Of a stretch of 64,000 bases of DNA, positions 8,894 through 17,352 are shown one piece after another. Origin of the DNA: Paraglaciecola sp. MB-3u-78. GTDB taxonomy: Bacteria; Pseudomonadota; Gammaproteobacteria; Enterobacterales; Alteromonadaceae. The stretch's first letter is position 1, and each line of letters opens with the position of its first letter. The position numbers and the translations under genes are program-made. The notes under the pieces are model-generated. The model ran no database searches. It saw nothing but the letters and a program-made list of their open reading frames with translations, and was not told the DNA's origin. The DNA lies in contig NZ_PJCF01000087.1 of assembly GCF_002835935.1 (NCBI RefSeq), positions 124,001 to 188,000 on the forward strand, read 5' to 3'.

Positions 8894-9617
8894 TATGTTC
8901 CCTGTGACTGTTTTTATTTTTAGAAATGCTAATAATGAGCTGTATGATTAAAGTACAATATCTTTATCATAATAAACGTTGATACACTATTAAATTCATA
9001 AACTTCAATAGGGTAGAATTCGCTGCTCTTCTCTAATTCACCTCTATAACAAGCTGGTACTCACAGGCTCCTCTAGCTCTGCTTTCATAGGTGCACGCAA
9101 TAGTTGTGTCTTTTGACACTTGTTTGAATTTGCGAACGGCCGCTTTTGTTGTACCACTTTTCAGTAGCGTTTGACTCATCCAATGACTACAACTCGCTCA
9201 TACCTCCCATACAAATGGTTTCATCGACTGTCAGCAATCTTGGGCTAAGCAGTCATTAGGGAATTGAATCAGGCAGCTCTGAGCCTAATACCGGACAGTC
9301 GAGTGTTAAACCTGAAGGTGAACTTTGTGCCAAAAGCGGTCATTGGGCACCTTTGATTGTTACTTCGGCTAAACGCCCAAAGCAGACTAACTAACTTATC
9401 AGCTCGAACGGGAAAAATGAGCGACCAAAGGACATTGGGGATATTCAGTTTATGATTGAGTTACAGCTCTAAAGCGGACATTAACGCTTTGCTCACCGGC
9501 GAGTAAATTGGTGCTGTTTTTGCTGCCTTTTTATTTTAGCAAAAAACGCGACTACTGTATCGAGTCCGCGTGCAGCAACTTGTTATGCAATATTTAAAAA
9601 TTAGAAACAGGATAGGA
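8894..9617. other. Long intergenic stretch with repeat copy 3
   Basis: There are 724 bases with no supported gene. The monooxygenase promoter is presumably near the left end. Repeat copy 3 lies at 9237-9347, and a weaker echo (AGCTCTAAAGCGGACATTAA) begins near 9464. Confidence 0.55.
9237..9347 (+). repeat. Dispersed intergenic repeat, copy 3
   Basis: It has the same ordered blocks as copies 1 and 2, including GGGAATTGAATCAGGCAGCT, CTGAGCCTAA, CAGTCGAG, GTTAAACCTGA and AAAAGCGGTCATTGGG. Confidence 0.8.
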
Positions 9618-9908
9618 TCACTTAATCTCAGCTTTGCATTCCTTTAATAATTCTTCAGCTTTTTCTTTGCCAAATTCATTTACCATCTCATCCCACAATG
9701 GGGAGTTTCTAATTTGATTTTGGTATTCTTTCGACATTTGATCAATTTCAGATGCTGTGGGTTTTACACCTTGGGAAATAACATGCATGGCTTCTTCATC
9801 TCCCCATGTAACTGGTAAATCTGAAGCGTTTTTTAGCATACAGCATTTCTTGTATTTCTGACCGCTACCACACGGACATGGATCATTTCTTCCAATTTTG
9901 TCATTCAT
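9618..9908 (-). CDS. Small SEC-C metal-binding motif protein
   Basis: This is a protein of about 96 residues. Its N-terminus is a SEC-C zinc motif, [18 protein letters not shown], like the C-terminal tail of SecA. The rest is charged, with no membrane segment ([16 protein letters not shown] at the end). The ATG at 9908 is chosen because AAGGG sits nine bases upstream; the ATG at 9917 directly abuts that site. SEC-C proteins of this size are common and mostly uncharacterised, and the motif usually binds zinc and mediates protein contacts. It stands alone among repeats, so context gives no function. Confidence 0.8.
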   Translation of the reverse strand: MNDKIGRNDPCPCGSGQKYKKCCMLKNASDLPVTWGDEEAMHVISQGVKPTASEIDQMSKEYQNQIRNSPLWDEMVNEFGKEKAEELLKECKAEIK

Positions 9909-10314
9909 AATTAGCATCCCTTGTAACGGCAGAATATTTTTGCATAACGTTTATTATCTGTACCCTACAAGGTAGTGTATACCAGAGTCCGTTTATTGCG
10001 CGTTTGTTAACTTATTTAGGCCACCAAACAATTTTTCGAAGGTCTATAATTCGCTCAAACCGGACTAAACTACAATTAATAGCTCCGTCCGCTTACTTGG
10101 GCATAGCTGCCGTTCGACTAAGATATCTTCTATGTCTCCTGATCGCTCAAGGAGACATACGATACATTCCTTCTCTGTTCGCAATCTGTTAATTAGGGCC
10201 GTTCGTTGATTAGTTCGGCTAGCTGTCCGTTAAATCTTTATTTAAGTTTAATAGTTTACATAGGGTATACCCATAGAGACAGTCAAAGTATCCAAGGAGT
10301 TAACAGGACATCCA
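9909..10314. other. Intergenic stretch with partial repeat copy 4
   Basis: No gene is supported. The 5' block of the dispersed repeat recurs at 10051-10115. The right end runs into the intron-like sequence. Confidence 0.5.
10051..10115 (+). repeat. Dispersed intergenic repeat, partial copy 4
   Basis: CGCTCAAACCGGACTAAAC, then CTCCGTCCGCTTACTTGGGC and ATAGC, matches the 5' part of copy 1 (4262-4318). The 3' part is missing. Confidence 0.65.
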
Positions 10315-10660
10315 GTGCGCCGAGATAAATCGGTAGAAGATCGGAGCGGAGGCCGCCCCGGATGCAAGTCCTCTACTTGGTAAGGTAAGCACACCGCCAA
10401 GACCCCGAGTCATGGGCTTTGCACTGTAAGGTGTCGAGTTAAGCGTTGATAGGGGAAACCATAGGCAGAGTATTGAGCTGCGAAATCCACACTTAAGCGT
10501 GCTGACCTTGTTGGGTGAAGGGGAAGGCAATACGACCAATAGATGAAATGCCCTAAACGGCGGTGCTAGTTATTGGTTGACGCTTCGCAGTCATAGACCT
10601 TGTGCATGTGGTGATGTCTTTTATGCACAACTCGGGAGATCCAGTGGGTCGGTAGGACAT
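10315..10660 (+). ncRNA. Probable group II intron 5' fragment (ORF-less)
   Basis: The stretch opens with GTGCGCCGAGATAAATCGG, typical of a group II intron 5' end (GUGYG). It contains blocks often seen in domains I-III: GGTGAAGGGGAAGGCAATAC, ATGAAATGCCCTAAACGGCG and GTGCTAGTTATTGG. It closes with ACTCGGGAGATCC, which in complete introns often lies just before the maturase gene. No reverse transcriptase frame and no domain V hairpin follow before queA, so this would be a dead 5' remnant. The 3' limit is approximate. The call rests on recalled sequence resemblance, not on a covariance search. Confidence 0.6.
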
Positions 10661-10953
10661 AGTGTCCTACACATTACGGCGATTGTTAATTAATAACAAA
10701 GCAAGCTAAATTCCCTCTCTGTCGGCGAAGCCGGTGCTTTTGATTTACCCTCGCATTTATGTTCGCCAATTATTTTTGAGATTTTGTAGGGTGAAACTGG
10801 ATTCTTTAGAAGCACGGCTTCGTCCAGTTGAACAGCTCGACAAGGAAGTCGAGATTGGGTGCTGATTATCATGGACGTGTGAGTGAATACTTTGAAGGTA
10901 TACATCGAGTAGGAAAAAACAGTGCCCGCTAGGGCATAACTACACACTAAAAG
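10661..10953. other. Intergenic stretch downstream of queA
   Basis: No gene is supported. A small hairpin (CTCGAC, 5-base loop, GTCGAG) lies near 10836-10855. Just after the queA stop, AAAAGTTA and TAACTTTT flank the last codons and could form a weak A/T-rich hairpin. Confidence 0.4.
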
Positions 10954-12006
10954 TTAACTGCAAGCTAACTTTTTCTCTAAAAACATCGCATCACCATAAC
11001 TAAAAAAACGATACTCTTGTTCAATTGCTTGTTGGTAGGCGCTTTCAATATTTTGCTTTCCACAGAAAGCACTAACTAACATGAGCAAGGTAGATTCGGA
11101 TAAATGAAAATTGGTTAACATGGCGTCTACCAATTGAAACTCGTAGCCTGGGTAGATAAAGATATCAGTGTCCGAAATAAAGGGTACCAATTCAGTCCCA
11201 GCCTTAAGTGACGCTTGTGCTGCTGATTCTATCGAGCGCACTGAGGTAGTACCTACTGCTATAACTCGCTTACCTGCAGCCTTAGTGGCTAAAATGGCAT
11301 CAACCACTTGTTGTGATACTTCTGCGTATTCAGAATGCATTTGGTGTTCTAGAATATTATCTACTCTTACCGGCTGAAAGGTGCCTGCGCCCACGTGCAA
11401 AGTAACAAATTCTGATTTCACACCTTTCTCTTTAAGCATTTTCAGAATATCTTCATCAAAATGCAAACCAGCAGTAGGTGCCGCGACTGCACCAGGCACT
11501 TTGTTGTACACAGTTTGATAACGTTCTTTGTCTGAGTCTTCGTCGGGGCGGTCGATGTAAGGTGGCAACGGCATATGGCCAAATTGCTCAAGTAAACTTA
11601 AAACAGGCGCATCGTTCAAAAATCTTAATTCAAACAAGGCCTCGTGTCTGGCGACCATTTCAGCTTGCACAAAACCTTCGAGTATCAGTTTACTGCCCAC
11701 TTTAGGTGATTTACTGGCTCTGACATGAGCCAATACTCGGTGTTCGTCTAACACCCGTTCAATCAGTACTTCAACTTTTCCTCCCGACTCCTTTTGACCT
11801 AATAGCCTTGCAGGTATTACTCGGGTATTATTAAAAATAAGTAAATCACCTTCGTCAATCAACTCGACAATATGCGTAAATTGTTTATGAACAACATCAC
11901 CATTGTTGCCGCATAGATGCATCAGGCGACTACTACTGCGCTTTTCAGTAGGATATCGGGCGATAAGGTTTTCTGGTAAATCGAAATGGAAATCGGATAG
12001 TTTCAT
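10954..12006 (-). CDS. queA: S-adenosylmethionine:tRNA ribosyltransferase-isomerase QueA
   Basis: This 350-residue protein is the normal length for QueA. It transfers and isomerises the ribosyl part of SAM onto 7-aminomethyl-7-deazaguanine in tRNA to make epoxyqueuosine. Family blocks are clear: [19 protein letters not shown] at the N-terminus, [32 protein letters not shown] and [10 protein letters not shown]. In most gammaproteobacteria queA is followed by tgt, yajC and secDF. Here the downstream side is an intron-like remnant and repeat-bearing DNA, so the usual neighbour is absent from this position. Confidence 0.96.
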   Translation of the reverse strand: MKLSDFHFDLPENLIARYPTEKRSSSRLMHLCGNNGDVVHKQFTHIVELIDEGDLLIFNNTRVIPARLLGQKESGGKVEVLIERVLDEHRVLAHVRASKSPKVGSKLILEGFVQAEMVARHEALFELRFLNDAPVLSLLEQFGHMPLPPYIDRPDEDSDKERYQTVYNKVPGAVAAPTAGLHFDEDILKMLKEKGVKSEFVTLHVGAGTFQPVRVDNILEHQMHSEYAEVSQQVVDAILATKAAGKRVIAVGTTSVRSIESAAQASLKAGTELVPFISDTDIFIYPGYEFQLVDAMLTNFHLSESTLLMLVSAFCGKQNIESAYQQAIEQEYRFFSYGDAMFLEKKLACS

Positions 12007-12085
12007 AGTGGTCTCAACATTATTTGATATGTATTTTACGTATATTTTTTAATACCTGCAATCAAGTATGTATACCCTATTTATA

Positions 12086-12113
12086 TTGCACATTAATTCT
12101 ACTGAATTATGAT
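12086..12113 (+). promoter_or_regulatory. Candidate sigma-70 promoter for a short leader RNA
   Basis: TTGCAC (12086-12091), a 16-base spacer and TATGAT (12108-12113) precede a strong terminator by about 50 bases. The -10 box is good and the -35 box is weak. Confidence 0.4.
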
Positions 12114-12160
12114 TACCCCACAGTTAGATTATTGACGTTATCTCCCAAAACTGTTGTTTG

Positions 12161-12196
12161 CCCGGCTCATTGATTCAATGTATCCGGGTTTTTTTT
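12161..12196 (+). terminator. Intrinsic terminator upstream of the antiporter gene
   Basis: CCCGG (12161-12165) pairs with CCGGG (12184-12188). The inner CATTGA/TCAATG arms extend the hairpin, and eight Ts follow. No gene on this strand ends upstream, so it would end a transcript of roughly 75 nt started near 12120, either a small RNA or an attenuated leader of the antiporter gene. Confidence 0.65.
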
Positions 12197-12268
12197 GCCA
12201 AGATTAACTTGTACTTTCTATCAATAACCAACAACCTACCTCCTAAACAACGATAAAAAAGACCACTT

Positions 12269-13495
12269 ATGGATATTATCCAGTTAGTTACCATGCTAAT
12301 TATTATATTGATTAGTGGATTGGCGGCCATGGTAAGTGCTCGGTACAGCAGATTACCCTTGACCTTGTGTATTTTGTTTTGGGGCATGTTGTCTTCATTT
12401 ATTATTCCCATTAGTGGTTTTGATACCGGGCTTAGATCAGATAATTTTCAAGACTTAATCTTGTTTGTGCTAATTCCTATCTTAGTATTTGAAGCCGCAC
12501 TTAATCTGAATACACAAGTCATGCGTCCTTTAATGGGCTCAATTTTATTCAGTGCCACAATAGGCATGGTATTAGCGGCATTAATCGCTGCGGGGATTTT
12601 GTTTTATTTAATTGGTCATGTCCAAGGCTTTCCTTGGATAGCGGCGTTAATTACAGGTTTAGTGATTTCTGCTACCGATCCTGTTGCCGTTGTCACTCAA
12701 CTTAAAGATGCCAAAGCCCCCGAAAAACTAGCAACCCTAATTGAAGGCGAAAGCTTATTTAACGATGCTACTGCGATTGTGTTGTATGGCATTTTGTTAG
12801 CCATTGCCTTAGGTGAACATCAAGTAACAGGTATGGGTGGTGTTTGGTTATTGTTAAAAGTTATGCTGGGTGGTTCGTTAGTAGGTGCAGTGCTGGCAAA
12901 ACTGGCGATTTTCATCCTGAAAGTTATCCCTGCAACTTCAGCTAACTTTACTGTTACTAGCCTAGCATTAGCCTATGGCAGTTTTTACCTAGCAGAACAT
13001 ATCTTACATTTATCAGGGATCATTGCTGTTTTAATCGCCGCGTTAGTCGCTAAAAATGCCTTACTGGGACTTAGAGCAGACAAAGTAGAGATTCATCAAA
13101 GTTGGGAGTTTTTGGCCTTTGTGGCTAACTTATTTGTGTTCTATTTGATGGGCTTAGTGTTTACTTTTGATATGTTTAGTGACCAATGGTTGGCCATGCT
13201 AATTGGTGTACTCGCCGCCTTTGCTTCACGTTTGGTTGCTTGTTATGTGTCAATTGGATTTGGCAAATTTGTGTTAAAAAATCCAGTTGAGTGGAATTAT
13301 GGCCCTGTTATGGTGTGGGGTGGTTTACGGGGAGTCGTCACCATAGCTTTGGTATTGTCGTTGCCTGTTGAATTAGATTACTGGTGGACAATACAATCTA
13401 TTGGATTTGGTGTAGTACTGTTTACTTTGGTCGTTCAAGCAACAACTAACCCATGGTTAGTGAGTAAAATCGACTTTAAACAGAAACCCAGTTAA
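12269..13495 (+). CDS. CPA1-family Na+/H+ antiporter (NhaP-like)
   Basis: This 408-residue protein has about 12 membrane segments and lies in the inner membrane. Signature motifs of the CPA1 exchangers are present: SATDPVAVV (about residue 130; the Asp is the ion-binding residue), EGESLFNDATAIVLYG and GGLRGVVTIALVLSLP near the C-terminus. It should exchange cytoplasmic Na+ (or K+) for H+. It has no long cytosolic regulatory tail. A terminator-like hairpin sits 70 bases upstream and may attenuate its transcription. It ends four bases from the convergent DUF6471 gene. Confidence 0.92.
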   Translation: MDIIQLVTMLIIILISGLAAMVSARYSRLPLTLCILFWGMLSSFIIPISGFDTGLRSDNFQDLILFVLIPILVFEAALNLNTQVMRPLMGSILFSATIGMVLAALIAAGILFYLIGHVQGFPWIAALITGLVISATDPVAVVTQLKDAKAPEKLATLIEGESLFNDATAIVLYGILLAIALGEHQVTGMGGVWLLLKVMLGGSLVGAVLAKLAIFILKVIPATSANFTVTSLALAYGSFYLAEHILHLSGIIAVLIAALVAKNALLGLRADKVEIHQSWEFLAFVANLFVFYLMGLVFTFDMFSDQWLAMLIGVLAAFASRLVACYVSIGFGKFVLKNPVEWNYGPVMVWGGLRGVVTIALVLSLPVELDYWWTIQSIGFGVVLFTLVVQATTNPWLVSKIDFKQKPS

Positions 13496-13498
13496 TTT

Positions 13499-13816
13499 TT
13501 ATTCTAATGGACTGCCTAAGTCGCTAAAAATTTCGATGATGTCATCCCGTTCAATTTTGCGCATATTCAACACATACATGATTTGTAACAACAAATCAGC
13601 ACCCATAATGCCCTTATTAATTTTATTTCTGAGGTTGTCTGCGCTTTGATGTATCCCTATATTAGATAGTCTGTCGCTGAGATCTTGATACTTAGTGCCA
13701 CGCTTTGACATTTCAGCCTTAAGTAGGCGCTGAACCAGTTGTCGCCAATCGGCAGCAAGCGATGGTACTGTACTATCTTTATTTTCATTTGTTGTTTCAT
13801 CATTATTTTTAGACAT
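13499..13816 (-). CDS. DUF6471-like small protein
   Basis: This is a soluble, charged protein of 105 residues. LAADWRQLVQRLLKAEMSKR is followed by a helical stretch (YQDLSDRLSNIGIHQSADNLRNKINKG) that reads like a helix-turn-helix. I place it in the DUF6471 group from memory of that pattern. The function is unknown and a small DNA-binding role is possible. It is convergent with the antiporter gene and divergent from the yjf operon. Confidence 0.65.
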   Translation of the reverse strand: MSKNNDETTNENKDSTVPSLAADWRQLVQRLLKAEMSKRGTKYQDLSDRLSNIGIHQSADNLRNKINKGIMGADLLLQIMYVLNMRKIERDDIIEIFSDLGSPLE

Positions 13817-13897
13817 ATACTAAGTTTTACCGAATAACCAAACGTGAATTATAATTTACATTTAAAACATATAAATATCAAATGTTGAAAATATAAT

Positions 13898-13978
13898 TTG
13901 ACATAATAACTTTAAACTGACTAAACTGTGACACGTAATATCACTGATGGCTAACATCTTTGAATTACAGTTTAGTCA
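13898..13978 (+). promoter_or_regulatory. Candidate promoter with overlapping 12-bp inverted repeat, yjf operon
   Basis: TTGACA (13898-13903) and TAAACT (13922-13927) are spaced by 18 bases. The perfect inverted repeat TGACTAAACTGT (13918-13929) and ACAGTTTAGTCA (13967-13978) overlaps this -10 box. A second pair, GGCTAA (13949-13954) and TTAGCC (13979-13984), could form an alternative pairing. Either an operator or a leader structure would fit. The first gene starts at 14001 behind AGGAGAG. Confidence 0.45.
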
Positions 13979-14000
13979 TTAGCCTTACAGGAGAGTAGCC

Positions 14001-14390
14001 ATGACTTGGGATCTTAACCAACTTGAGACCCTTTTAGCCGACAACCAAGATTTGGTTGTGACTAAAGAAGAAAACTGTTTGTTAATAGCAAACAGTGATG
14101 GAATAGACGCTTGGTTAGCCATTAGTGGTGAACAAATACTGGTTGAATCACTATTATTTTCCAAGGCCGAAGTCAAAAACTGTGCCCTACTAAATGAAGA
14201 AATTTTAAAAACGCACATGATATTCCCACTAACAACAGTAGGTATATCCCAGGTCGCTGGTGATGAGTATTACACCGCGTTTGGGTCATTAAGTTCACAG
14301 TCAAAAGCTGAGAGCGTGATGATTGAGTTGACCACCCTGTTTCAAAATGTAGAAGCCTTTTTAGATGCTTATCAAGATCATTTGCAATAG
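14001..14390 (+). CDS. yjfI: YjfI-like DUF2170 protein
   Basis: This 129-residue soluble protein matches the DUF2170/YjfI family (WDLNQLETLLAD at the start, GDEYYTAFGSLSSQSK in the second half). A strong AGGAG site lies before the ATG. It is the first gene of an operon in the order yjfI, yjfJ (PspA), ion channel, yjfK, yjfL, yjfM, yjfC. The biochemical role is unknown. Its constant place next to a PspA-family gene suggests a part in membrane stress. Confidence 0.85.
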   Translation: MTWDLNQLETLLADNQDLVVTKEENCLLIANSDGIDAWLAISGEQILVESLLFSKAEVKNCALLNEEILKTHMIFPLTTVGISQVAGDEYYTAFGSLSSQSKAESVMIELTTLFQNVEAFLDAYQDHLQ

Positions 14391-14431
14391 CATTTATTTT
14401 GTTTTTTTGTAAATACTAGGAGAGAAAGAAT

Positions 14432-15112
14432 ATGTCAGTTTGGAGAAAATTAGTCACTGCTGTAAAAGGCGGAGCAACTGAAGCAGCGCAATCTGTAGCA
14501 GATAGTCAGGCCATTCGTATTCTTGAGCAAGAAATTCGCGAGGCCAAAGATGAACTGCGTAAATCAGATCATGCAAGAACTCAAATATTAGCTAAATGTA
14601 AACTGGCTCAACAAAAAGTTGACAGTTTGCAAGCCTCTGTTGAGCAATACGAAGTACATGCTCGCAAGGCAATAGATACAGACCGTCAATTAGCCTTGGA
14701 TTGTGCACAAAAAGTGGGGGATTTACGCGCTGAGCAAGAAGGTGAACAGAAGTATCTTGACCAGTTTAAGCAATCTGAAAAGCAATTAGCCGTTAATATT
14801 AAGCAAGCTAAATCAAACTTAAAACGTTTAGAGCAGCAAGTTGATATGGTAAAGGCGACTGAGTCAGTACAAAAAGCTCAAGTTGCTGTGTCATCTCGTC
14901 ATTTAGGCGCTAACAGCAAAATGAAAACGGCTACTGAATCACTATCACGTATTCAAGACAAGCAGAATTTACGTAATGCTGAATTACAAGCAGCTGAAGA
15001 ACTAGCAACAGAAGAATCTAGTGATGATTTAAGCAAACGTTTAGCAGCAGCGGGTATAGCTGGCGGCAATGCATCAGCAGATGACGAACTTAGCCGTATA
15101 TTAGGCAAATAA
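14432..15112 (+). CDS. yjfJ: PspA/IM30-family protein (YjfJ-like)
   Basis: This 226-residue protein is mostly long coiled coil (about residues 25-175), as in PspA, IM30 and Vipp1, with a short acidic C-terminal tail ending DDELSRILGK. PspA proteins assemble on the inner face of the membrane and stabilise it under stress. The N-terminus (SVWRKLVTAVKGGATEAAQS) is the amphipathic anchor helix typical of the YjfJ branch. GGAGAG precedes the ATG. It is the second gene of the yjf operon. Confidence 0.9.
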   Translation: MSVWRKLVTAVKGGATEAAQSVADSQAIRILEQEIREAKDELRKSDHARTQILAKCKLAQQKVDSLQASVEQYEVHARKAIDTDRQLALDCAQKVGDLRAEQEGEQKYLDQFKQSEKQLAVNIKQAKSNLKRLEQQVDMVKATESVQKAQVAVSSRHLGANSKMKTATESLSRIQDKQNLRNAELQAAEELATEESSDDLSKRLAAAGIAGGNASADDELSRILGK

Positions 15113-15142
15113 TTCATTGGCTTTTGAAGTGAAACAAGGCAA

Positions 15143-16195
15143 ATGATGTTTCCAAGATTACGTAAGATGTTGAGTCGAGTGTTTGCCGAGATGCGCTGGT
15201 ACAGTATTGTACTGGCGCTTCTTTTTTATGGATTTACCAGTTGGATCTTATTGTATCTGGCAGGCGAAGAAACTCTCACCCAATCAGTGGATTTTATATA
15301 TTGGCTGGTCGTCACTGGCTCAACAGTCGGTTATGGTGATTTATCACCCAGCACCACTGCAGGCAAATATTTAGTCTCCTTCTACATTATTCCATTAGGT
15401 CTGAGTATTTTTGCCCTTGTCTTAGGGCGCATTGCTAATTGGGTATCGAATCAATGGCAAAAAGGAGCAAGGGGTTTGAAAAGTTTAGATGTTGAAAATC
15501 ATATTCTTGTGCTGGGTTGGAATGGTCATCGTACCATACGTTTATTAGAGCTATTAATCCGTGAACGAGCGTCCATCGAAGACGATCCCGTTATAGTGCT
15601 TTGTGTTAGAGTTGATATCACAAACCCTCTGCCCGGACAAATTGAGTTTGTCAAAGTGGCCACATTTAGTAATGACGCCGATATGGACAGGGCTTGCGTA
15701 GCCAAAGCAAGCGTGGTGTTAATGGATAACCCAGAAGACGACCTCACGATGACCACCGCATTATATTGCAGTCAACGTAACCCTGACGCACAAATGGTGG
15801 CTTATTTTAATGATGAGAGCTTAGTTGGCTTATTACAAAAACACTGCCCTAACGTGGAGTGTACTCCTAGTGTCGCAGTTGAGATGTTGGCTAAGTCGGC
15901 GTTTGATCCTGGCTCAAGCTTGTTACATCACGATCTGTTAGATATTAATCATGGACAGGCACAATATTCAGTTTGTATTCCAGCTCATATTCCACCTTTG
16001 AAAATTGAAAATATCTTTGCAACTCTAAAACGCAAGTATCGCGCTACTTTGATAGGCATGGTCAAAGCAGATGAAAAGTTAAATATTCAAGTGAATCCTG
16101 ACTTAGATTTGATGCTCTCACCCGGTGACAAAATTTTCTATATAGCCGATAAGAGGATAATTAAATTTCAGTGGAATGACTTTGAAGAAAAGTAA
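15143..16195 (+). CDS. Two-TM potassium channel with TrkA-N/RCK domain
   Basis: This 350-residue inner-membrane protein has two transmembrane helices (about residues 18-38 and 75-98) flanking a pore loop with the K+ selectivity filter TVGYGD (about 60-65). A cytosolic Rossmann-like RCK domain follows (ENHILVLGWNGHRTIRLLELL). It should form a ligand-gated K+ channel. Two adjacent ATGs (15143, 15146) are both possible. It sits between the PspA-like gene and yjfK, a position with no counterpart in the E. coli yjf cluster. A link between PspA membrane protection and K+ flux is plausible. Confidence 0.9.
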   Translation: MMFPRLRKMLSRVFAEMRWYSIVLALLFYGFTSWILLYLAGEETLTQSVDFIYWLVVTGSTVGYGDLSPSTTAGKYLVSFYIIPLGLSIFALVLGRIANWVSNQWQKGARGLKSLDVENHILVLGWNGHRTIRLLELLIRERASIEDDPVIVLCVRVDITNPLPGQIEFVKVATFSNDADMDRACVAKASVVLMDNPEDDLTMTTALYCSQRNPDAQMVAYFNDESLVGLLQKHCPNVECTPSVAVEMLAKSAFDPGSSLLHHDLLDINHGQAQYSVCIPAHIPPLKIENIFATLKRKYRATLIGMVKADEKLNIQVNPDLDLMLSPGDKIFYIADKRIIKFQWNDFEEK

Positions 16196-16207
16196 AAAGG
16201 CTCGCAT

Positions 16208-16855
16208 ATGTTTAGTAAATTATTTGGTAAAAAAGAAACCGAAACAAAACCTAAAGCCCCTGAAATCATGGGGTTGTACTTAGGAGGTTCCTTTGAAATC
16301 GATCCTCTTAAACTGCGCTTGATTGAGCCGGAACTGATGATTGAAAAAGCAGCTAGCCAACACCTTATCCAAGCAGTAGGTGAAGTAAATTTAGATACCG
16401 GTGGCAAAATTTTGCGCTTTTACACAGATGACGATGCTTTTTTGCAAGTTATCTTAGATGGTGGGGACACAGAAAATTACATCACAGATGTAAAGCTATG
16501 GTATTTTTACGAAACAAAAACCATAGGTTCAGAAGCCCAGTGGAAACAAACGATTGCCTCAGGCATATCTAAACCCACTTATCAGCTTGAAGACGAAGAA
16601 TACCAACGAGTCTGGGATGCAGTAGGAGAAGAATCGCCACCTGTTGCTATGACAGAAAAAACCTATGAACAAGATGGCGATACCAGCGAAACCGATCAAT
16701 TTGTGATGTTGTATGAACGTCAGCTTGAAGGTGACGAAATGGAAACTTTATTGGTGACAGCAGAAGAGAAATTAGTGAACAATAATTTTGATCGTTGCTT
16801 AGTCATCAGTACTGGCTTTAATATTGGCCAAGCAGATATTACAATTAACGGCTAA
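16208..16855 (+). CDS. yjfK: YjfK-like DUF2491 protein
   Basis: This 215-residue soluble, acidic protein has the DUF2491/YjfK pattern: a MGLYLGGSFEIDPLKLRLIEPEL start, then FYTDDDAFLQV and LYERQLEGDEMETLLVTAEE. The function is unknown. It lies 12 bases after the ion channel gene in the yjf operon. There is no signal peptide or membrane segment. Confidence 0.8.
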   Translation: MFSKLFGKKETETKPKAPEIMGLYLGGSFEIDPLKLRLIEPELMIEKAASQHLIQAVGEVNLDTGGKILRFYTDDDAFLQVILDGGDTENYITDVKLWYFYETKTIGSEAQWKQTIASGISKPTYQLEDEEYQRVWDAVGEESPPVAMTEKTYEQDGDTSETDQFVMLYERQLEGDEMETLLVTAEEKLVNNNFDRCLVISTGFNIGQADITING

Positions 16856-16923
16856 CGCTTACCGAATAACGATCGACACTTATGGTACGCTCAATTACAT
16901 ACCACCCAGTAAAGAAAGGATAA

Positions 16924-17343
16924 ATGATGGACGCAATAATAAATTCAATCTCGGGCTTAGGCAATTTTGCGCTGTATTTTGCAGTTTCAATCTTGTTGTT
17001 GTTTGTGTTTAAAGTGGTGTATGCCTTTGTTACTCCTCATAATGAGTGGGAATTAGTTAAGGTACATAAAAATCAAGCTGCAGCCATAGGTTTTGGTGGT
17101 GCAATGATAGGTTTTAGTATTGCCTTAGCAGGTGCTGTAGCCAACTCAGAGTTTTTAATTGATTTTGTAGTTTGGGGCGTGGTGGCCATCATTGCTCAAT
17201 CGTTGGCCTTTGCTTTATTACGTTTTACTTTTATGCCTAAAATTGCTGACAGAATTGATAAAAATGAAATATCTGCAGGCACTATTTTAGCAGCGGTTTC
17301 TATTTCTGTTGGGCTGCTTAACGCTGCTTGCATGAGTTACTAG
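16924..17343 (+). CDS. yjfL: YjfL-like DUF350 membrane protein
   Basis: This 139-residue membrane protein has about four helices. It matches DUF350, a repeated two-helix unit (GFGGAMIGFSIALAGAV in the first half, AGTILAAVSISVGLLNAACM in the second). AAAGGA precedes a double ATG (16924 and 16927). DUF350 proteins often occur next to PspA-like and ATP-grasp genes, as here. The function is unknown. Confidence 0.85.
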   Translation: MMDAIINSISGLGNFALYFAVSILLLFVFKVVYAFVTPHNEWELVKVHKNQAAAIGFGGAMIGFSIALAGAVANSEFLIDFVVWGVVAIIAQSLAFALLRFTFMPKIADRIDKNEISAGTILAAVSISVGLLNAACMSY

Positions 17344-17352
17344 GAGGGCCCT

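Noticed and set aside
10300-10947. Minus-strand open frames across the intron-like segment
   Set aside because: They have no recognisable domain. The plus strand carries the intron-like blocks, so these are chance frames.
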